Source: an uncultured Blautia sp. (GTDB taxonomy: Bacteria; Bacillota; Clostridia; Lachnospirales; Lachnospiraceae). From it: a stretch of 10,256 nt of DNA. The stretch spans positions 1-10,256 of the forward strand of contig URYM01000041.1 in assembly GCA_900552095.1 (NCBI GenBank), given 5' to 3'. Below the pieces are notes generated by a model. It did no database searches. It worked only from the letters and a program-made list of their open reading frames with translations, and had not been told where the DNA came from. The position numbers and the translations under genes are program-made. Positions 7,220-10,256 of the stretch are shown here, in pieces; the stretch's first letter is position 1; each line of letters begins with the position of its first letter.

Positions 7220-7239
7220 TGGGAGCATTCTTCGGTTAA
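7207..7239 (+). pseudogene. Vestigial 5' end of a spoVT-like gene
   Basis: An ATG preceded by GGAGGG at a spacing of 9 bases opens a 10-codon frame, MKAMVGAFFG, then TAA. The first three codons match spoVT (MKATG) exactly at DNA level, and similarity ends after the fourth codon. I read it as the stub left by the duplication, not a functional gene, although the signals to translate a 10-aa peptide are intact. Confidence 0.55.
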
Positions 7240-7259
7240 AGTCTGGTGTGGAAGATGTA

Positions 7260-7288
7260 TTGCTAGAGAGGTTTGAATCATATATAAT
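7260..7288 (+). promoter_or_regulatory. Sigma-A-type promoter of the AlbA_2 gene
   Basis: TTGCTA (7260-7265) and a perfect TATAAT (7283-7288) are spaced by 17 bases. The start site would be near 7295, giving a leader of under 30 nt. It lies downstream of the repeat copy 1 terminator, so the gene has its own transcription unit. Confidence 0.7.
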
Positions 7289-7321
7289 ATTGTAGTAGAG
7301 GGGAAAGAGGAGAGGTGAATA

Positions 7322-9067
7322 TTGGTGGATAGTGTGGAGATATTGAACCTGCTAAAATTTGGTGAACGAATTAATTTGGAATGTAAGAAAGCGGAATCAA
7401 AGCTGCCTGCCTCAGTATGGGAAACATATTCCTCGTTTGCTAATACAGATGGAGGCGTGATTTTGTTTGGGGTTGAAGAACATATGAAAGAAACGGATGC
7501 TGAGAAACGCTTTTCTTTTGTATCTATACATAATCCAGAACAACGCCTGAAAGATTTTTGGAATACAGTAAACAGTGAAAAAGTAAGTACTAATATCCTG
7601 GTTGATGCGAATGCTGGTATTTGTAAAGTTATGGGATCAACAATCATGTGGATTCAAGTTCCTCAGGCAGATTATCGACAAAAACCTGTTTATATTAACG
7701 GAAATCCTATGAAAGGAAGCTTTAAACGCAACCACGAAGGTGATTACCATTGTACGGAAGAAGAAGTAAAAGCTATGCTACGGGATGCTAATGAGTCTGG
7801 CAATGATGGCAGCTTGCTGATAGGGTACACAATGGATGATATTGATTTGAATTCGCTGCGTTCCTATCGTATTGAATTTGAACATCGCAATCCGGAACAT
7901 ATTTGGAATGGAGAGGATGATAAAACGTTTTTGAAAAATATGGGGGGATATGTAGTTGACAGAACAACTCAAAAAGGATGGCTGACAACTGCAGGATTAT
8001 TGATGTTCGGAAAAGGAGTGTCTATTCGAGAGAGGTTTGATAATATTCGTATGGATTATATTGATGAGAGTAATCTTGTACCCGGAAGCCGGTGGAGTGA
8101 TCGATTAACATATGATGGGATGTGGGAAAATAATCTATACAATTTTGTTCGTCAGATAACGCCTAGATTGTCAGCTGGTATCAAACGTCCTTTCAAACTT
8201 GAAGGGATGATTCGGATTGATGATACACCGATTCACAAAGCGATTCGTGAGGCTGTTGTGAATATGATGATACATAGTGATTATCTGATTACAGGTGTGT
8301 TGAAAATTTTGAAAACAGACAGAGGGTTTGTGTTTTCTAATCCGGGAAACTTGAAACTTCCGGTTCAAATGATTTATGAAGGTGGACATTCGGTTGCCAG
8401 AAATCCGAGGATTCAAACAATGTTTCGTATGATTGGTTTGGGAGATAATGTGGGGTCTGGTTTTCCTACAATACTAAATGTATGGGGAGCGGAACAATGG
8501 CGTAAGCCGGATTTGAGTCAAAACGAAGAGCTGCATCAGGTGGAACTTAAACTTTGGATGATTTCTTTGATGCCGCCGGAATGTACAGAATATTTGTATC
8601 AGTTGTTTGGTGTTGCATATAAACATCTTGACAAGGATTCTCAGATTATATTAGGAACTGCTTATCTTGAGGGAAGAGTAACCAATGCCCGAATGCAATC
8701 TATCTTAGAACTTCACAGTGTTGAGATTGGACATATTTTGTCTGGTTTGGTGGATAAGAATATGCTAATTGTAGATAAAAAGGGACGATGGACAAGCTAC
8801 AAGATTAATACAGATTATGATATAAAACCGGAACAATTGCAAATTTCAGATATTACGCCAGATATAATAGAGTTGCGAAACGAAACGGATAAACAAATTT
8901 ATGAATATATTCGTACAAATGGATTTATTACAGTACATCAGGTTTTGGATATTACAAAAATTACAACTCAGCAAGGGGCAAGTGTTGCCCTGAAGAGATT
9001 GATAAAAGCAAATTTAATTACCAAGAAACGCCAAGGCAGACAGTTTATTTATTGTCCAAAATGGTAG
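7322..9067 (+). CDS. Schlafen AlbA_2 / GHKL-type ATPase / winged-helix protein (COG2865-like)
   Basis: This protein of about 581 aa has the domain order of the predicted regulators once called divergent AAA-4. The N-terminal AlbA_2 nucleic-acid-binding domain covers about residues 8-155 (GERINLECKKAES, then SFANTDGGVILFGVEE). A GHKL/HATPase_c_4 ATP-binding domain covers about 295-410. Its N-box is REAVVNMMIHSDY (309-321), followed by FSNPGNL (338-344) and the Gly-rich GLGDNVGSGFP (372-382). One or two winged-helix segments follow (about 440-495 and 520-575). The start is TTG at 7322 or GTG at 7325, after AGGAGAGGTGA at 7308-7318; no ATG fits. Base composition differs sharply from the neighbours: two sampled 60-base lines are 32% and 37% GC, against 65% in a line of the heptad-repeat gene. 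That, the flanking repeats and its own promoter suggest horizontal arrival. The biological role of this family is poorly defined; transcriptional control and defence-related roles are both possible. Confidence 0.85.
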   Translation: MVDSVEILNLLKFGERINLECKKAESKLPASVWETYSSFANTDGGVILFGVEEHMKETDAEKRFSFVSIHNPEQRLKDFWNTVNSEKVSTNILVDANAGICKVMGSTIMWIQVPQADYRQKPVYINGNPMKGSFKRNHEGDYHCTEEEVKAMLRDANESGNDGSLLIGYTMDDIDLNSLRSYRIEFEHRNPEHIWNGEDDKTFLKNMGGYVVDRTTQKGWLTTAGLLMFGKGVSIRERFDNIRMDYIDESNLVPGSRWSDRLTYDGMWENNLYNFVRQITPRLSAGIKRPFKLEGMIRIDDTPIHKAIREAVVNMMIHSDYLITGVLKILKTDRGFVFSNPGNLKLPVQMIYEGGHSVARNPRIQTMFRMIGLGDNVGSGFPTILNVWGAEQWRKPDLSQNEELHQVELKLWMISLMPPECTEYLYQLFGVAYKHLDKDSQIILGTAYLEGRVTNARMQSILELHSVEIGHILSGLVDKNMLIVDKKGRWTSYKINTDYDIKPEQLQISDITPDIIELRNETDKQIYEYIRTNGFITVHQVLDITKITTQQGASVALKRLIKANLITKKRQGRQFIYCPKW

Positions 9068-9124
9068 TTGTTGAATTAGTTGTTGAATTAGTTGTTGAAT
9101 TAGTTGTTGAATTAGTTGTTGTAT
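9065..9124 (+). repeat. 12-bp tandem repeat, five copies, starting at the stop codon
   Basis: Unit TAGTTGTTGAAT occurs four times perfectly (9065-9112) and once with one change (9113-9124, TAGTTGTTGTAT). The first TAG is the stop codon of the AlbA_2 gene. Because the unit is four codons long, five TAG stops follow in the same frame. In the +1 frame the array reads Val-Val-Glu-Leu repeatedly and stays open into spoVT. Near-perfect copies suggest a young, slippage-prone array. Confidence 0.97.
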
Positions 9125-9160
9125 ATTTTAACCTTCTGTCTGAAAGCAAAAAATGCATAA

Positions 9161-9238
9161 AATCCCCCCATCTACAGATACTATTTCCAGAAATGGAAAG
9201 TACAGTAGATGGAGGAATTTTTTATATGAAAGCTACGG
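9161..9238 (+). repeat. Direct repeat copy 2: functional spoVT leader
   Basis: This is the partner of 7142-7219. It ends inside codon 5 of spoVT and holds the hairpin, T-tract, ribosome binding site and start codon. It lies 36 bases after the tandem array, so the AlbA_2 gene together with its array is the material between the two copies. Confidence 0.9.
9165..9223 (+). promoter_or_regulatory. spoVT leader hairpin that buries the ribosome binding site
   Basis: The outer stem pairs 9168-9175 (CCATCTAC) with 9205-9212 (GTAGATGG). After one mismatch it extends to 9165-9166 with 9214-9215, so the GGAGGA ribosome binding site (9211-9216) is in the 3' arm. An inner stem, 9184-9189 with 9194-9199, has a GAAA tetraloop. 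A six-T run (9218-9223) follows directly and the ATG is at 9226. The same element could stop transcription or block translation of spoVT, or simply be a relic terminator of the upstream operon. No clear vegetative or sigma-G promoter is visible in 9125-9160. Confidence 0.6.
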
Positions 9239-9762
9239 GAATCGTACGAAGAATCGATGATCTGGGAAGAGTGGTAGTTCCAAAGGAAATCCGCAGAACG
9301 ATGAGAATACGGGAAGGAGAACCGATGGAGATCTTCACCGGACGGGAGGGTGAAATTGTGCTGAAAAAGTATTCGCCTGTCGGTGAGATGGGAGAATTTG
9401 CCCGGATTTTTGCGGAACTTCTGGCACAGAACCTGGGAATGCTGGTAGGGATCTCTGATCACGATCAGTTTATCGCAGCCAGCGGGCCGGAACACAGGCT
9501 TCTTTTGGGAAAGAGTATCAGCGGAGAGATGGAAGAGACGATCCGGAACCGTTCGCTGGCATTTGTGGAAAAGGGATGCAGACTGACAGAGAACGGCGAG
9601 GAGCGGGGGGAGCTGGTAGTGATCCAGCCCATCATCAGCGCCGGGGATGCCATCGGGGCAGTGGTACTGGTAAATGGAAAAGAAGAAAAGGGAAGCCGTG
9701 AGGTACAAAAAAAGCTGGCGGAAGTGACAGCCGGTTTTCTGGCTCGTCAGATGGAAGCTTAA
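9226..9762 (+). CDS. spoVT: Stage V sporulation protein T (AbrB-family regulator)
   Basis: This protein is 178 aa, the same length as Bacillus subtilis SpoVT as I recall it. Residues 1-50 form the swapped-hairpin SpoVT/AbrB DNA-binding domain, with the diagnostic MKATGIVRRIDDLGRVVVPK start and the EIRRTMRIREGEPMEIF continuation. Residues 56-178 form the GAF-like C-terminal domain that holds the tetramer together. In spore formers SpoVT tunes sigma-G-dependent genes in the forespore. The start is the ATG at 9226, with GGAGGA 9 bases upstream. The frame stays open upstream to a TTG at 9052, but that extension would translate the tandem repeat and the hairpin and is not part of the protein. The ribosome binding site lies inside a hairpin that is followed by a T-run. 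The gene has its own terminator, now separated from downstream sequence by an intron. Confidence 0.96.
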   Translation: MKATGIVRRIDDLGRVVVPKEIRRTMRIREGEPMEIFTGREGEIVLKKYSPVGEMGEFARIFAELLAQNLGMLVGISDHDQFIAASGPEHRLLLGKSISGEMEETIRNRSLAFVEKGCRLTENGEERGELVVIQPIISAGDAIGAVVLVNGKEEKGSREVQKKLAEVTAGFLARQMEA

Positions 9763-9838
9763 GAGGGCAAAAGAGCAGGAAAGCTGCTACCATGCTGGGC
9801 TGCCTGGATGCGTAGACAGGAAAAGATGAAAAAATGCG

Positions 9839-9871
9839 AAAAGCGCCGTTGACAGAACGGTGCTTTTCTTT
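9839..9871 (+). terminator. Rho-independent terminator of spoVT (target of the group II intron)
   Basis: A 12-bp stem (9839-9850 with 9856-9867, one G-U pair) with a 5-nt loop GACAG is followed by TTTTCTTT, counting the last four bases of the stem. The T-tract is interrupted at 9872 by the intron. The 76 bases between the spoVT stop and this stem show no gene. Confidence 0.9.
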
Positions 9872-10054
9872 GTTTGCGCGCCATGGGCGCGCTCTAACGG
9901 GTGCAAGTCCCGAACACACCCAGATAGTGGGAAGTGTATAGCCGAACAGCAAGGGTGTCCACCGTGAGGTGGAATCTGAAGGAAGCTGTAAGCAAATCTC
10001 CGGTCCGACGGACAGAAATCACATATAAGGCTAGGCTACGAGAGATAAGTTGGC

Positions 10055-10060
10055 AAAGAA
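10055..10060 (+). other. Exon-binding site EBS1 candidate of the intron
   Basis: AAAGAA is the exact reverse complement of the last six exon bases (TTCTTT, 9866-9871). It lies in a loop that aligns with the corresponding region of the Oceanobacillus class C intron. A six-base match somewhere in about 380 bases has roughly a 10% chance of arising at random, so its location is part of the evidence. Confidence 0.55.
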
Positions 10061-10230
10061 CAACGAAATCTAATAACTATCACTTTTGTAGTAGCAGAGT
10101 AAATGTGGCGGATATATGGAGAGAAAGAGCGAGCACCTTAAGCGTGGAGATCTCACAGAGGTTCCATTAGCCTAGTAACAACGAACTGTGAGAAGTCAGC
10201 AGAGCCCATAGTAGTGAAGAAGTCTCTGTA

Positions 10231-10256
10231 ATGGAGATGGAGCAAAGGGGCGAACA
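10231..10256 (+). CDS. ltrA: Intron-encoded reverse transcriptase/maturase, first codons only
   Basis: An ATG at 10231 opens MEMEQRGE and the frame runs off the window. It sits about 360 nt into the intron, where domain IV carries the maturase gene in introns of this class. No catalytic motif is visible in so few codons, so the call rests on position alone. The frame is open from 10192, and the ribosome binding site ahead of the ATG is weak, so another start is possible. Confidence 0.55.

Larger units (their letters stand above)
9872..10256 (+). mobile_element. Group II intron, bacterial class C (IIC), 5' part only
   Basis: The RNA part of the intron begins here and runs off the window. It lines up along its length with the class C intron of Oceanobacillus iheyensis as I remember it. 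Shared landmarks, in order, are a CATGGG segment near the 5' end, GGGTGnnAGTCCCGAAC (9899-9915), GCAAGGGTGTCC (9949-9960), GTGGAATCTGAAGGAAGC (9968-9985) and ATAAGGCTAGG (10024-10034). The 5' end is set at G9872 (GTTTG, a variant of the GTGYG consensus), because that gives the same distance to ATGGG as in the Oceanobacillus intron. It also leaves TTCTTT (9866-9871) as IBS1, which pairs perfectly with AAAGAA (10055-10060) at the expected EBS1 loop. Insertion just past a terminator stem is the known habit of class C introns. Domains V and VI and the 3' end are outside the window. Confidence 0.88.

Noticed and set aside
9065..9124. The tandem array as a CRISPR or iteron origin
   Set aside because: Units are 12 bp and contiguous with no spacers, and there is no cas or replication gene nearby.
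9052..9225. Extension of SpoVT by 58 residues from an upstream TTG
   Set aside because: It would translate the 12-bp array and the leader hairpin, while the ATG at 9226 gives the exact SpoVT length and N-terminus and has GGAGGA 9 bases upstream.
9876..9892. A 7-bp GC-only hairpin (GCGCGCC-ATG-GGCGCGC), first taken as a second terminator or as an intron beginning at 9876 with GCGCG
   Set aside because: No T-run follows. Comparison with the class C intron places it inside domain I, and G9872 gives both a better boundary alignment and a perfect IBS1-EBS1 match.
9934..10170. A 78-codon open frame downstream of spoVT
   Set aside because: It lies wholly within the structured RNA part of the group II intron and resembles no protein.

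Overview
The window looks like a contig end from a spore-forming, low-to-mid GC Firmicute, most likely a gut Lachnospiraceae or related Clostridia. The reasons are a full-length SpoVT, a PrsA/SurA-type foldase, an MMPL exporter paired with a secreted Leu-x-x-Gly heptad protein, AAGGAGG-type ribosome binding sites and a class C group II intron. The first 49 bases are not biological: they are a Nextera/P7 sequencing adapter with its index, so genomic sequence begins at base 50.

Layout. (1) 50-1573: the 3' part of a parvulin-type peptidyl-prolyl isomerase gene, then a stand-alone homocysteine S-methyltransferase-domain gene, closed by a bidirectional terminator. (2) 1641-7124: a TetR regulator on the minus strand, divergent from a two-gene operon for an MMPL/RND-type membrane transporter and, overlapping it by 4 bases, an 857-aa secreted heptad-repeat protein. 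The spacer holds three evenly spaced copies of a TGACC-n3-GGTCA palindrome. Two of them cover the -35 box and the predicted start site of the exporter promoter. (3) 7142-9238: a low-GC gene for a Schlafen-AlbA_2/GHKL ATPase/winged-helix protein, lying between two 78-bp direct repeats (67/78 identical). Each repeat carries a hairpin, a T-tract, a ribosome binding site and the first codons of spoVT. A 12-bp tandem repeat begins exactly on the stop codon of the inserted gene. (4) 9226-9762: spoVT, followed by its terminator. (5) 9872 to the end: the 5' part of a class C group II intron inserted 4 nt after the terminator stem, with the first codons of its probable maturase/reverse transcriptase.

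How it fits together. The TetR protein probably represses the exporter pair by blocking polymerase at the -35 box and at +1, and is relieved by an unknown ligand. The exporter and the secreted protein probably work together at the envelope, but their substrate cannot be read from the sequence. The AlbA_2 gene looks like a recent arrival between the exporter operon and spoVT. It left a decayed copy of the spoVT leader (now a good terminator for the exporter operon) and an intact copy still driving spoVT. The spoVT leader is itself notable, because one hairpin both resembles a terminator and buries the spoVT ribosome binding site.
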